Notes: generated by a model from the sequence alone, not told the origin. Shown: positions 1-9,775, counted from the first letter of the stretch. The stretch: DNA of 64,000 bases from Closterium sp. Naga37s-1 (GCA_947471745.1 CANJKZ010000180.1:268001-332000); one strand, 5' to 3'. Numbers and translations are program-made.

Positions 1-79
1 CGTGTCAGCAGGGGAGTGGCTGGCGTGATGTAGGGGAAGGAGAACGAGTCTGCCGCCCAAAACGGAAGTGGATCCTCCG
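1..79 (-). CDS. Gene A, partial exon: start of second L-type lectin domain
   Basis: Cut by the left edge. The minus-strand reading (…DPLPFWAADSFSFPY…) matches the beginning of the second lectin exon of gene B at 56848. It is preceded by the same acceptor (CCCCAGCAG before CGGAGG). This shows that gene A had at least the same two-lectin layout as gene B. The rest of gene A lies outside the window. The family assignment rests on the paralogue, since these 26 residues alone would not identify it. Confidence 0.6.
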
Positions 80-273
80 CTGCTGGGGTTAAAGAAGGGG
101 AGGGGGGGGGGAAAGGGAGGAGACAGGGGGAAAAGGGGGGAGAGAGGGTTGAAAGTGTGAGGTCATCGAACCAATCATGCCAAGTCATGGGGTGAAAGCA
201 CGTAACCCAACGTAAAAAGGACACCATTGCGGGTATGCAACACTGCTGATGCTGATACAAATCATAACATACG

Positions 274-554
274 CATGCCTGAAACTCATTTACTATGCCT
301 GAAACTCATTTACCATGCCTGAAACTCATTTACCATGCCTGAAACTCATTTACCATGCCTGAAACTCATTTACCATGCCTGAAACTCATTTACCATGCCT
401 GAAACTCATTTACCATGCCTGAAACTCATTTACCATGCCTGAAACTCATTTACCATGCCTGAAACTCATTTACCATGCCTGAAACTCATTTACCATGCCT
501 GAAACTCATTTACCATGCCTGAAACTCATTTACCATGCCTGAAACTCATTTACC
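274..554. repeat. 20-bp intronic minisatellite, about 14 copies
   Basis: Unit CATGCCTGAAACTCATTTAC, almost perfect. It lies in gene A between the two lectin exons. Read on the gene's strand, each unit holds TTTCAG (acceptor-like) and ATG|GTAAAT (donor-like), so every unit is a tiny acceptor-donor pair. Gene B does not have this array at the same place and has a 21-bp array there instead. Confidence 0.95.
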
Positions 555-628
555 CTGGGCCACTTGCTTGTGTCGAGAAACACGAACAGATCCTATCCTA
601 ACACAGGGATGAGCGCACCTGAACTCAC

Positions 629-1190
629 CCTCCCCCACTTGGAACCTCCACCCCAGCACCTCGTGCGCCTGAGCCTGCTCCGCTCCCTTGCCCGTGGCCG
701 CAGTGAAGCCCACAAACAGCGGCGGGGGGAGCGCTGCTGCATCCGGGTCGTTCCCACCGAGCCACTCGCAGGTGTCCAGGAATGTGGTGAGCACAGCAGA
801 GCGGGGGAGAGGAGGTGAGGGGGAGGCGGAGGAGGAGGCGGAGGCGGAGCAGGAAGTGGAGGAAGAGGAGGAGGAGGGGCGAGGGGAGAGAGGGAAGCCA
901 GGGAAGCGAGGGAAGCGAGGGAAGCGAGGAGGGCGTCCAGAGGAGCGAGAGAGGGAGGGGGAGAGGGGAGCAGGGGAGAGCCAGAGGGTGAGCTGGGAGG
1001 AGGAGGCGTTGTATTGGATGGTGGCGAGGAGGGTTTGACCGGCGTTGAGGGAGGGAATGCCGAGGGGGTGCACGGGGGCAGAGGAGAGAGAGAGCATGCT
1101 GCCGTGCAGGTTCACCCCCACATGGTGGTCGGGGCGGTCGAAGAATTCAGGAGAAGAGGATGTGTCAAACTCCACTGCCAGGCTCCTGTG
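629..1190 (-). CDS. Gene A exon 4: C-terminal half of L-type lectin domain
   Basis: The reading starts after an acceptor (CACAGCAG) with HRSLAVEFDT, the classic legume-lectin strand around the acidic metal-binding Asp. It continues with FDRPDHHVGVNLHG, a GQTLLATIQYNASS strand and a Ser/Pro-rich loop. It ends with PLFVGFTAATG and HEVLGWRF, the usual last strands of the fold. The domain is shared with exon 3 across an intron. The 3' end is ambiguous: AGG|GTGAGT at 628 (used here) or CAA|GTGGGG at 638. Known family members bind glycans outside the cell, in receptor kinases or as soluble lectins. No kinase is visible here. The Pro/Ser insert is not typical of the family. Confidence 0.75.
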
Positions 1191-1411
1191 CTGCTGTGGA
1201 TGGGGGGAAAGGGGCAGGGGGGACAGCAGAGAAGCAAGGCTCCTGTGTGTCAGCATACTCTGGGGATGCAAATGTGTCGGGTTTGAGAGAGCATACCTCC
1301 AACCGGCAGGCCTACTGTGGGCGAAGACAAGACACCATCACAAACGCCATGCCCTCCCCGTGTTGAGAAACGAGATGCGAAATGCAAAGAAGCTGTTCCT
1401 GAGATGACACA

Positions 1412-1580
1412 TACCTGAGAACACACGTACCTGAGATGACGTGTACCTGAGATGACACGTACCTGAGACGACACGAACCTGAGACGACACGTACCTGAGA
1501 TGACACGTACCTGAGATGACACCTGAGAGGACACCTACCTGATATGACACGTACCTGAGAGGACACGTACCTGAGATGAC
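1412..1580. repeat. 16-bp minisatellite made of splice donors (gene A)
   Basis: About 11 units of ACCTGAGATGACACGT with some variation. On the gene strand the unit reads CTCAG|GTACGTGTCAT, a good 5' splice donor. The array begins at the 3' end of lectin exon 3 and lies in the intron that splits the lectin domain. Gene B has the homologous array at 58252-58496. Confidence 0.9.
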
Positions 1581-1974
1581 ACCGCACTGGTGGAGCCGGA
1601 ATCATCAGTGCCAGTCGTACTCCCCGGTGGCAGCAGCAGGCGGCCATAGCCCAGGGAGGGCCCGGGCAGGCCGAGCGTGGGCGACGGCAGCATCACAAAC
1701 GCCAAGCCCTCGCCGCCCAGCCCGGCGGCGTTGGGGGAGGAGATGCGGAAGGCGAAGGAGGTGGAGAAGGAGAAGGGGCGGCAGGGGGAGGAGGGCGTGG
1801 CGGGGGCGAGCAGGGCGAAGGGGGCGGGGTGCAGCGCCAGGGAGACAGCGTGGCGGTCAGAGAGGGTGGTGAGGGAGAGGGAGGAGGGGTTGCGGCGGGT
1901 TGAGCCCGCTGTGAGGAGCGGGTGGGAGCTGGAGAGCGGCCAGTGGGAGAAGGACTTGAGAGGGGAGGGGTCGG
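1571..1974 (-). CDS. Gene A exon 3: N-terminal half of L-type lectin domain
   Basis: It opens after acceptor CCCTGCAG with LKSFSHWPLSSSHPLL. It then carries RPFSFSTSFAFRISSP, GLAFVMLP and LGLPGPSLGYG, the hallmark first half of a legume-type lectin domain (front-sheet strands plus the G-L-A-F motif). It ends at CAG|GTACGT, the first unit of the 16-bp donor array. The exon joins exon 4 (629-1190) to complete the domain. It is nearly identical to gene B exon 3, so the duplication is recent or the exon is under constraint. Confidence 0.75.
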
Positions 1975-2111
1975 CTGCAGGGCAGCGGTGGGGAGTGGGG
2001 TGGGGAGGGAAGGAGAGGAAGAGGAACAAGGGACGAATATTAGGAGCCGTAAAATCGTCTCATGTCTCGAGCAGTGGGTGGGCGGTGGAGAGCGGCCAGT
2101 GGGTGCAGGGC

Positions 2112-2128
2112 TTTGAGACGTCTCGAAA
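2112..2128. repeat. Junction palindrome, ACGT core
   Basis: TTTGAGACGTCTCGAAA, palindromic except for one position. It lies between direct repeats GGGTGCAGGGCT at 2101 and 2145. It belongs to the same family as the GTCGAC- and GGCGCC-core palindromes elsewhere in the window. Confidence 0.7.
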
Positions 2129-2475
2129 CACTTCTTCATACACGTGGGTGCAGGGCTTGAGTGAGGAATGATTGGGTGCAGGGCTTGAGTGAGGAATGAT
2201 TGGCTGCAGGGCTTGAGTGAGGAATGATTGGCTGCAGAGCCGTGGGGGAGATGGGGGGTGGGGGTGGGGGGGGATGGGGGGAGGTGAAGGGGGCAGAACA
2301 ACGGGAGCAGAAGTGAAATGAGGGATCGATCATGCACAAGAGTGGGAGGTTAGAACTTGGATTGGACGCTCATGTGCAGCTAATGCTTTTGGCCATGCCT
2401 GTGACACACCCCACCTGTGGCCCTGCTATGTCAACCATTTCCCCCTCTCTCATTCACTCGCTGCCTCTCTGACTC

Positions 2476-2519
2476 ACTTTTGAGTCGACTCAAAAGTCAC
2501 CTTTTGAGTCGACTCAAAA
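2476..2519. repeat. Two junction palindromes, TCGA core
   Basis: TTTTGAGTCGACTCAAAA occurs at 2478-2495 and 2502-2519; the first extends to 22 bp of perfect symmetry. They separate two copies of one 55-bp sequence (about 2423-2477 and 2524-2581, both ending in CTCTGACTCAC). Confidence 0.9.
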
Positions 2520-2581
2520 GTCGCCCTGCCATGTCAACCATTTCCCCCTCTCTCATTCACTCGCTGCCTCTCTGACTCACT

Positions 2582-2656
2582 GCGAGCGGGCATGGCAGAC
2601 GCAAGGTCGATATCCATGCTCCCTGCCTCCGAAGCCACTCCTGCGACCGGCCGCCT
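2582..2656 (-). pseudogene. Partial duplicate of the 3' end of gene A exon 2
   Basis: The sequence matches the last about 65 bases of exon 2 (from 2743), including the codons for A-S-V-M-P. The donor dinucleotide context is changed. It is an exon-end fragment left by the local duplication marked by the palindromes at 2476-2519. No longer reading frame continues from it. Confidence 0.65.
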
Positions 2657-2744
2657 GAACCTGAACGCACCTCCCTCCCCTTCTCACTCACCTGGGTCTC
2701 TATCCCTCCTTGCAGCCCATCCCCCCCCAGCCCCTATCACTCAC

Positions 2745-3217
2745 CGCGAGTGGGCATGACAGACGCAAGGTCGATAGCCATGCTCCCTACTTCCGACGCC
2801 ACTCCTACTCTCCTTGTCACCGTCGCCTTCACTCCCGCTCCTGCTCCCGCCTTCACTCCTCCTCCCGTACTCGCAGCAACAGCTAACGCGGCTGCTCCCG
2901 GTCTTGTTATCACACCCTCCGCGGCATCCCCTGCTGCTATCCCGCCAGCTGCTTGCACTGCGGGTGCTGCTGCTGCTGCCCCTGCTCCTCCTGCTGCTGT
3001 CCCTGCTCCTCCTGCTGCTTTCGTCAGCCCAGGGCTCCGGAACTGTCGTGGTCCCCAGACCCGCCTGTGTATGGAGAGAGGTAGTCTGGGGAACCGAAGC
3101 AGCCTTTCCAGAGCGGATGCAGCACGGGAAAGGTGGGATTGTGATGCTGATCGTATTAAGAGGCCCAAGGAGGAAATGGTAAAGCCGCTGCCCCCCCTGC
3201 TGTCAACAGCGCCGCTG

Positions 3218-3261
<44 letters not shown>

Positions 3262-4244
3262 TGTGCTGGTGGCGCCAACTCTACTGCTGTCACTGCTGTC
3301 AACTATGGTGGCGGTGGCGACGGTGGCAGTGCTGCTGCTGCTGTTACTGTCTTGCACGCCTCGAATCACCAAGTGCAGCGCCACTCCCCCGGGAGGCACT
3401 ACCAACGAGGAAGGAGAAGAGGCGGAGGAAGAAGAGGAGGGGGAATCCGGGAGGTCAGGGAGGGGGAAGAGGAGGGGTCCCACTTGGAACCAAGGCAAGG
3501 CGCCGGACAAACTCGCGCTGCTCCCCCCACACGGCACACCCACCCGCCACTCCCCCCACACCTGCTCCCCCGCCCCTTCCCATGCTGCGGCGGCGGCGGA
3601 AGCGTTCAGCGGAACTGCCAGCAGCAGCACCTTCAACAGCCGCTCCGCCTCCCCTTCCGCGCCCCCTTCTCCCTCCGCGCACAGGCTGGCGCGCGCAAAG
3701 AACGAGAGGGACAGCTGGCGCGGGGACTGCTGCTGCTGCGCTTGCTGCGAGTTATTGTTGGTCGGCGCCGCGGGTTTGAGTTCGCACAGCGCTTGCGCCA
3801 CGCCTGGGCCGCCAAACGCGCTGCTACTAGTGCTATTATTACCACTGCTATTGCTACCACTAGAAGTGTCGTTGCTACTAGGCGACGCGAAAAAATCGGA
3901 AGTCAGCCGTAAAAAGCGGGACCCGTCTGCTGCCAGTAGGGTGTCCGCGACTCCCGTGACCCCGTTCGCTATTGACACGTCAGCAGGCGACGCCGCCCCT
4001 CCTGCTGTCCCGACCGCTTCCGCCAGTGTCGCACCCGCTGGCGCGCGCATTGTTCCGCGGTTTCCGCCGCCAGTTGCGGTGGCTAAGAACTCGTCGTTTA
4101 AGAACGACTCCCCAGGTTCTAACGCGCGCCACGGGAATAAGTACGGCCATGGATCGCACGACGCGTTCAGCTTCTTGCGACGCCATCCTATATCGAGACA
4201 GCTTGTATCGAAGCTTGGGTTCGAGAGGAGATTTGACAATTCAC
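2745..4244 (-). CDS. Gene A exon 2: DUF642-like extracellular region
   Basis: A 1500-base exon between acceptor GTCACAG and donor GTGAGT. The protein begins ELSNLLSNPSFDTSCLDIGW, which resembles the N-L-x-x-N-x-x-F start of DUF642/galactose-binding-like domains. It then has a WPYLFPW segment, a G-V-A-Q-A-L strand and RQLSLSFFARASLC, as expected of a jelly-roll sugar-binding fold. Long Ser and Ala tracts follow, including a (AGC)n-coded run of about 15 Ser near 3210-3260. Plant DUF642 proteins are cell-wall proteins. Here the region is spliced between a signal peptide and lectin exons. The match is by pattern only; the Ala/Ser-rich half has no assigned function. Confidence 0.6.
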
Positions 4245-4652
4245 CTGTGACGGCCAAAGAAGAAGGGTGAAATGGGAAAGAGTTGGAGATTTTTGGGCAA
4301 TTGAGCGGATAGCAACGAAACCTTCAAAGACGCAGCTTTTGCCACTTTTTGGCGCGTTGGATGCAACATCTACGGCATGGAACGAAAAAAGGGGAGTTTT
4401 AAACGGAATTATGCGCACCGGCAAGCGACAGAAAAGTGGCTTACACTGAAAGGAGGAAGAAGGGGATAAAAATGGCTGGAGTCAAAAGGAACGAGTAATA
4501 TGTGGAAATCCAAATACGCCTGGAGAGGGACGAATGATGATTATGGGAACCCGTCTCTACTAAAGGTGTGCTTACGACTCGAATACTTAATATGATAGCG
4601 ACGAAACCGTAAACGGCGGAGATACCGAGAACGGGAGAGCGGAGCCTCTTAC

Positions 4653-4770
4653 TTTGATTCGTTAGGTTATAGCAGTCGACGAGACCGTTAGCGACGCGAA
4701 CGCCGAAGGCTACGAGATAGAGCAGAAAAGTAACCCGTCGGAAATTCGCGACACAGTGAAGGCTCGTGGC
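4653..4770 (-). CDS. Gene A exon 1: signal-peptide exon, start codon not found
   Basis: The reading (VTFLLYLVAFGVRVANGLVD then CYNLTNQS, ending at AAA|GTAAGA) is homologous to gene B exon 1. The hydrophobic stretch and following small residues fit a secretion signal. The ATG used by gene B aligns with non-ATG sequence here. Either the start lies in another exon or gene A has lost it. The upstream limit given is approximate. Confidence 0.5.
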
Positions 4771-5344
4771 CCCTGCGTGAAACCGCAATCTGCGGCGATA
4801 GATGCGGAAGTAATTTATCTGCTCCGACACGGTCTCAGAATTTAAATTCTCCGAATAAACTAGGCTCTGCGATCGGTTGCATTCTGAAAGAGGCGTCGGA
4901 CGTGTCGGAGCAAATCCCGGACTGACACTTGCCATTCCGAGTCGGCCTGTCGCGGCGAGCGTATGGACTGCCCCGTGAGAAGCTGAGGTGATCACCACAG
5001 CTGCTTCTCGAGGAGAGGGTTGCGAGGCACATACTTAGAGATTGGGTGTACACGATTAGGTTGAAAGGTATTTCAAGTTGCCAGTCAGTACCTTCCCTTT
5101 CCTTGAAAAAAGTTCCCCAGTTGCACGCAGCCACACAATCAGCCAGGGTGTGTCGGTGCGCCGACATCTATGGGAGGGAGGTTCGGGTGGCTGCAGCCAT
5201 GCCTTTCTCCAGGGTAGGATGGGAGTGGCAATCGAACTGGTTTGATCCCCCCCCTACGTGCACCGTCCCTTCCATTGGAACTTGGGATGATGTGGAAAAA
5301 CGCAACACGTGAAAAAAACGCAAAACGCAAAAAACGCAAAACGC
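4771..5344. other. Upstream region of gene A, no gene recognised
   Basis: This should hold the promoter of gene A. I could not place a TATA box or start site with confidence. Near 5308-5350 there is a short A-rich run with repeats of AAAACGC. A 110-codon minus-strand frame (4835-5167) resembles nothing I know. Confidence 0.5.
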
Positions 5345-5661
5345 AAAACTGCTGCGAGTTCCTCCTGTCCTTTTAGAACCTCAGTCCAGAAAACAAGCCA
5401 CTGTTTCAAAGCGCCTCGGGCCGCTTCGTTGCTGGCAAGGTTCGGCTGGGCTAGCGAACAAGGCTCAATCATGCCAAAGCCGTTGACATTCCCAGACACA
5501 TGCAATGCAAGATTCAACAACTGAGGTGGTGGTGTGCAGTGCACCAGCGTCTGGATGTCTACGGGAGACTGCATCAGGTGACGTTGAGGAAACCCCAAAA
5601 CTCCAACAGAAGAGTTCGGTTCCTCCAGCACTTGGATGGACTGCGGTGGTGTGGTGTGGAC
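5345..5661 (-). pseudogene. 3' part of a reading frame split by copia-1
   Basis: If copia-1 and one copy of its CACTA target duplication are removed, this minus-strand frame runs directly on from 12611-12395 without a stop, for about 175 codons. This half contains HTTPPQSIQVLEE, GFPQRHLMQSPVDIQ and ASNEAARGALKQW. I do not recognise the family. The end is unclear because it runs into an AAAACGC simple repeat; an intron may begin near 5350. The case for a real gene is the long frame that stays open across the insertion point, which is suggestive but not proof. Confidence 0.4.
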
Positions 5662-5666
5662 CACTA

Positions 5667-6230
5667 TGTTAGAGGGCCCTACGACAGCAAGGGCCCTCGA
5701 TGACCTTTGACTTGGCAGGTCGGCGCCTAACGACTGAGTCTACTCGGCACCGACGCACGAGTTCGGTGGCGGTCATTAGTGACTACGGGTGACTGTGAGC
5801 TACTGCAGCGAACTCGGCGGAATCGGTGCTAGGAATGACGAGTCTTGGGGGTCGTAGGTGCCTTGCTTGTGAGGCACGCTGCTCACTTGCTGTGTTGGCA
5901 GGAGTAGCGTGCACGGTGAGACATTCCGGTGCCGAGTTGGGTTGGAAATGTGCGGGGCGCGTTCACCCACCTGCACAGCACTTTCGTGTGGGTTGGGTTA
6001 CTCGCAGCGCCACGCAACAATTGTGCAACTCTTGCTTGCCTATATATGTTTGTGTTTGCTTGTGTGTTTGATAATTGATATTGCAATTCTACTTGGCCCA
6101 AATGCTACTTCAATTCTCACAAAGTCCTTAGAGGCAAACGCTACCAAAACTCTACCAAGTTGCTGGCGCAACATCATTCCCATAGCAGAGACTCTCTCGC
6201 TATCGCTACGCTCTCTAATATATTCCTTCA
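5667..6230 (+). repeat. copia-1 5' LTR
   Basis: It starts TGTTAGAGGG and ends ATTCCTTCA. It contains an 8-bp inverted repeat (GAGGGCCC…GGGCCCTC) at its outer end and a TATATAT box at 6041-6047 that should drive the genomic transcript. Confidence 0.97.
6041..6047 (+). promoter_or_regulatory. Putative LTR TATA box
   Basis: TATATAT lies about 190 bases before the LTR end, in the right place to start retroelement transcription inside the 5' LTR. The identical box is at 12205 in the 3' LTR. Confidence 0.6.
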
Positions 6231-6248
6231 TGGTGCGGTGAGCGTGGA
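6231..6248 (+). other. Primer-binding site candidate of copia-1
   Basis: TGGTGCGGTGAGCGTGGA directly abuts the 5' LTR. Its complement ends in CCA, as a tRNA 3' end does. It is not the initiator-Met motif TGGTATCAGAGC common in plants. The same 18 bases occur at 27887 in copia-2, so the site is shared by this lineage. I cannot name the tRNA. Confidence 0.65.
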
Positions 6249-6511
6249 ACGAACACGCATAGATTTCCGTCGTCGTTGATATTCGCGTTCGTATACTCGC
6301 CTTGGCGTGCGGCGTTAGTGAAGGGCGCTTATTAATCTAAGTTGAACCTCTCTTGATTTCCCTCCAGTTACGTTCTCGGACCCAAGGATAGGGCGTTTGG
6401 TAATTTATTACCACTCGTCTGAGGACCCTTGTGAGGTGACCCCGAGACGAGGGATTTAAGGAAGGGGCACTTTATTTTAATTTGTGGTACCTTATAGAGA
6501 CGTCGTAGAGG

Positions 6512-6712
6512 ATGAATACAGAGGAGGCGAACGTGGAGGCCAGTAATTTGCGCGCCCTAGAGGAGGATCTCGTGGCTCGTCATTCTCGTGGTGAGATTAG
6601 TGATATCGAATACGAGCTAATGTTGGAGGGATTGCGCTCGCGTCGGCATCGTGAGCACCCTTCGCCACGTGTAGAGAATGTTGAGCAAGTTGCGGGAGGT
6701 ACTAGTGCGTAG
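6512..6712 (+). CDS. copia-1 N-terminal Gag segment, ending at an in-frame UAG
   Basis: 66 codons starting MNTEEANVEASNLRALEED, acidic and probably helical. The UAG at 6710-6712 is followed in the same frame by GAT ATG and the large gag-pol frame, so this looks like the N-terminus of Gag, not a separate gene. The corresponding stretch of the copia-2 gag (E-H-P preceded by a helical segment) is continuous with the main Gag domain, which supports that reading. Downstream Gag could be made by reinitiation at 6716, by readthrough, or not at all. Confidence 0.6.
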   Translation: MNTEEANVEASNLRALEEDLVARHSRGEISDIEYELMLEGLRSRRHREHPSPRVENVEQVAGGTSA

Positions 6713-6715
6713 GAT

Positions 6716-9700
6716 ATGGCTGTCGATGGCGGAAATAGCGATGACGAGGAGTTTGATGGGTTGATGTCGCGTGGGGTCCTGCGAGGACCAACTCGGTTTA
6801 GTACGGCTAGCGTTGGCGGTGTACAGGAGCGTGTTCATCGTGCAGCAGCGTCACGAGAGCATGCGAATGTAGGACGGCGGAGCGTTGCTGGAGGAGGAAT
6901 TGCGGAAGAGTTCGATAGTGAGGCTATGCCGGGCGTTACCCCGATTGGATCGATGTCGAGGGACGAGGGAATAGCCCCCAACTATGGCTACTTCAGATTC
7001 ACTCCAGACAAGATCATTGTCACTAGGCCGTTAGAAGGACGTCACGACCTGTCGACGTGGACAGAATCAATCGAGCCGCAGCTTGAGATCGCTCAGCTAA
7101 AGCGATTCATAGATGGCACCACCCCCATTCCACCAGCGCGTGCGCTTGCGCATCTCTCTCAGTTCCGCGCGATGCAGTTGCTGACATTCACCACCATTTC
7201 CCGATGCTGCTCCCCAACCGTACAGATCGCCCTTAAGGCGTGTCGCATGAAGGTCGATGCCGGCTATCAGGCATGGCAGTTTATTATGCGCACGTACATG
7301 GCGAAGGACGATCTGTACATCGGTCAGTTAGAGCAGGCGCTCACTAACCTCGAGATGGGAGAGCACGAGTCCGCTACGTCCTATTGCAACCTTACGCAGC
7401 AGATCCTAGTGAACCTGAGGATGGCCGGCGTAGGTTACTCGCAGGCGTCGTACATCACTCACGTTGTGAAGGGGTTGCCGCAGCAGTACAACCTCTTACG
7501 CAGGATGCTGAAGTTGCCGCAGGTTCGCAAGGAGTTGGACGAGGACACCCTCGCTAGCTACATCATCGAGGAGGAGTGTACGCTGGCGGCAGAGGGACGA
7601 AAGGACCAATTTCTTCCCCAGGCTAACCAGGTCTTTACCAAGAAGGGTAAGCCCCAATTCCAGCAGACTTCATTCCCTTCCCCTCCCACTACGGCACAGC
7701 AGCAGCAGCCTAAGAATGGGGGTGGGCTTGGTGGGGGAGGGGAGAAGTGGAAAGGGGGTAAGGATGGCCAGCCGAAGGGGGGGAAAGGGGGCTTCAAGGG
7801 GAAGTGCTATGTGTGTGGACAAATAGGGCATGTTGCTAAGTACTGTCAGCAGCGGGCGGATAAGGAGGCAGACACCGGTGGAGAGGGTTCTGGAGGTAGC
7901 AGCGGAAAGGGGGGTGATGGCTCTAAGGGGAGCGGGCAGTCATCATGTGCGATGGTGAAGCCAGTTGTGGAGCAGACTCCTCTCGTTGTGCTAGAGCCTG
8001 AGGCCGGGGAGGGCTTACAGGCTGTTGCAGCTGCTGTGAAGGTGAACCCGAGCGTCGTGCTGCTTGATAGCGGATGCTCCCACCATCTCATGGGAGATCG
8101 TTCTGCCTTTGTGGAGATGAGCAGCGGCGGCAGCATTAAGCAGGTTACCGGCTTCAACGGCGCCCTTCAGGAGGTGCAGGGGCGAGGCACAGTCGCTCTT
8201 CTTGGGGAGGGGGACAGGCGTGTCTTGGTGCCGGACGTGCTGTACGTACCAGGAGTGCAGGCGAGTCTTCTCTCTGCTGGGCAGCTGCGTGATAGTGGTG
8301 TGCAGCTGCTGGATGCCGGGGATGTGACTTTGCTGCGGGCACCAGATGGATCGCTCCTTGGTCGTGCGGAGTTCAAGGGGCGTGTTCTCTGCACGAACTT
8401 CCAGCCGTGTTCGACGCAGCAGCAGGAAGGCGAAACGGTGGCACTTCGTACCTTGGCGACCGGCGTACGGTCTAAGGGGGACCTGTGGCATGCGCGTATG
8501 GCACACGTTGGTATTGATGCCATCGAGCGCACAGCGGCTCACGGGTCAGTGAAGGGCTTGGATTTGGAGAAGGGGGGCAAGTCAGGCATACCTTGTGTCT
8601 CCTGTGTTGGGGGAAAGATCACTCGTCATACCTTTCCTTCTGTGGGAGAGGAGGAGGATGAGTTGCTCGGGGTGGTGCATGCTGACCTGTGTGGCCCTTT
8701 CCGTGAAGCAGCTAAGGACGGCAGCCGCTACTTCTTGGTGCTGAAGGATCGCAAGACGCGATATGTCTGGGCCTACCCTTTGGCCCAGAAGAGTGATGCG
8801 CTGGCGGCGTTCCAGAAGTGGCTCCCGATGGCAGAGCGACAGTGCAAGACCACGGTGCAGGCGCTGCGCACTGATCGGGGTGGCGAGTTCCTGGGGCACG
8901 ACTTCACGCTCTTCCTCGACGGTAAAGGCATCATCCATGACCTCACATGCCCGTACACGCCGGAGCAGAACGGGATGGCCGAGAGGGAGATGCGCAGCAT
9001 TGTGGAGGCGGTGCGGACGATGTTGCTGCACATGGGTGTGCAGCATCACTGGTGGCACCTGGCGTTGGCTCAGGCCGTCTGGGTGCGCAACCGCGTGGAG
9101 CACGCCTCACTACCCTCTGGTGTGACGCCGTACGAGCTCGCCTTCCGACGCAAACCTGATGTCAGTATGGTGCGTGTTTGGGGCTGCATGCTGCAGTACA
9201 TGGTACCACAGTCGCAGCGTGGGGGGAAGCTGGCGCATAAGGCTCGCTGGGGGTTGCACTTGGGTGTGTCAGCTGCGAGCAAGGGCTGGGCCGTGCTGGA
9301 CTTGGAGTCCAACCGCCTCATCACCACTGTGGAAGCTGTGTTCTATGAGACCTTTTCCCTAGCAGGATGGAAGGCTTGGCATCAGCAGGAGCATGGGGGG
9401 CGTTCGATGCCCTATGAGCCCCTTCCCTCACTCTTCCCGATCACTCTCGAGGAGGCGGAGGAGGAGGAGGAGGTGGTCGCACCTCCTGCTATGCCCTATG
9501 TCCCTACCTCGGTCCCCACCCCACCTCCGCCTTCAGTCTACCTTCGTGTGATTCCCCCTGCCCCGCCTTTTTCCTCCTCACCCCCCTTGGCTTCCCCTCC
9601 TCCTCCTGTTATTCCATCTCCCCTTCCACCCTCCATCCCTCCTGCACCTGCTCCGCCCTCTTCTTCGTCTTCCACGGCGCCGCCCGTTGGTGAGGGGGGG

Positions 9701-9763
9701 ATGGAGGTGCCACCGTCTGTGGAGATCACCGACGGGCAGCGCCTTGAGACTGAGCAGCTGTAG
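6716..9763 (+). CDS. gag-pol: copia-1 Gag-protease-integrase polyprotein
   Basis: 1015 residues. The order is a Gag domain of the UBN2/retrotran type (about residues 80-310), a CX2CX4HX4C zinc knuckle from residue 364 and a Gly/Lys-rich linker. Next come an aspartic protease with D-S-G at 451-453 and a GAG-pre-integrase H/C zinc motif (WHARMAHVG…CVSC). The integrase core has D657, D720 and E756; the 35-residue gap between the last two is the canonical D-D(35)-E. A long Pro-rich region ends at a UAG (9761-9763), after which the same frame continues into the RT part. The upstream start may be 6512, since the frame is open apart from the UAG at 6710. The product would assemble particles, process itself and integrate cDNA. 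Confidence 0.93.
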   Translation: MAVDGGNSDDEEFDGLMSRGVLRGPTRFSTASVGGVQERVHRAAASREHANVGRRSVAGGGIAEEFDSEAMPGVTPIGSMSRDEGIAPNYGYFRFTPDKIIVTRPLEGRHDLSTWTESIEPQLEIAQLKRFIDGTTPIPPARALAHLSQFRAMQLLTFTTISRCCSPTVQIALKACRMKVDAGYQAWQFIMRTYMAKDDLYIGQLEQALTNLEMGEHESATSYCNLTQQILVNLRMAGVGYSQASYITHVVKGLPQQYNLLRRMLKLPQVRKELDEDTLASYIIEEECTLAAEGRKDQFLPQANQVFTKKGKPQFQQTSFPSPPTTAQQQQPKNGGGLGGGGEKWKGGKDGQPKGGKGGFKGKCYVCGQIGHVAKYCQQRADKEADTGGEGSGGSSGKGGDGSKGSGQSSCAMVKPVVEQTPLVVLEPEAGEGLQAVAAAVKVNPSVVLLDSGCSHHLMGDRSAFVEMSSGGSIKQVTGFNGALQEVQGRGTVALLGEGDRRVLVPDVLYVPGVQASLLSAGQLRDSGVQLLDAGDVTLLRAPDGSLLGRAEFKGRVLCTNFQPCSTQQQEGETVALRTLATGVRSKGDLWHARMAHVGIDAIERTAAHGSVKGLDLEKGGKSGIPCVSCVGGKITRHTFPSVGEEEDELLGVVHADLCGPFREAAKDGSRYFLVLKDRKTRYVWAYPLAQKSDALAAFQKWLPMAERQCKTTVQALRTDRGGEFLGHDFTLFLDGKGIIHDLTCPYTPEQNGMAEREMRSIVEAVRTMLLHMGVQHHWWHLALAQAVWVRNRVEHASLPSGVTPYELAFRRKPDVSMVRVWGCMLQYMVPQSQRGGKLAHKARWGLHLGVSAASKGWAVLDLESNRLITTVEAVFYETFSLAGWKAWHQQEHGGRSMPYEPLPSLFPITLEEAEEEEEVVAPPAMPYVPTSVPTPPPPSVYLRVIPPAPPFSSSPPLASPPPPVIPSPLPPSIPPAPAPPSSSSSTAPPVGEGGMEVPPSVEITDGQRLETEQL

Positions 9764-9775
9764 GACGAGAGCAGT

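Larger units (their letters stand above)
1975..2744. other. Gene A intron 2 with local duplications
   Basis: This interval holds no coding exon that I can support. It contains a threefold tandem repeat of TTGAGTGAGGAATGATTGG-like units (2150-2235) and a palindrome at 2112-2128 between repeats of GGGTGCAGGGCT. It also has two TTTTGAGTCGACTCAAAA palindromes between two copies of a 55-bp segment. At 2582-2656 there is a partial copy of the 3' end of exon 2. Confidence 0.8.

Noticed and set aside
274-554. CRISPR-like array
   Set aside because: The 20-bp units are directly adjacent with no unique spacers; it is a minisatellite in a eukaryotic intron. The same applies to 59903-60340.
2750-4270. 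Long plus-strand frame opposite gene A exon 2 (506 codons), and the matching one at 60522-62195
   Set aside because: Leu/Ala/Pro low complexity produced by the codon bias of the minus-strand exon; no start context, no domain. The paralogous minus-strand frames have domain-like sequence and proper splice borders.
4835-5167. 110-codon minus-strand frame upstream of gene A
   Set aside because: No recognisable domain, no splice logic linking it to gene A; length is within chance for this composition.
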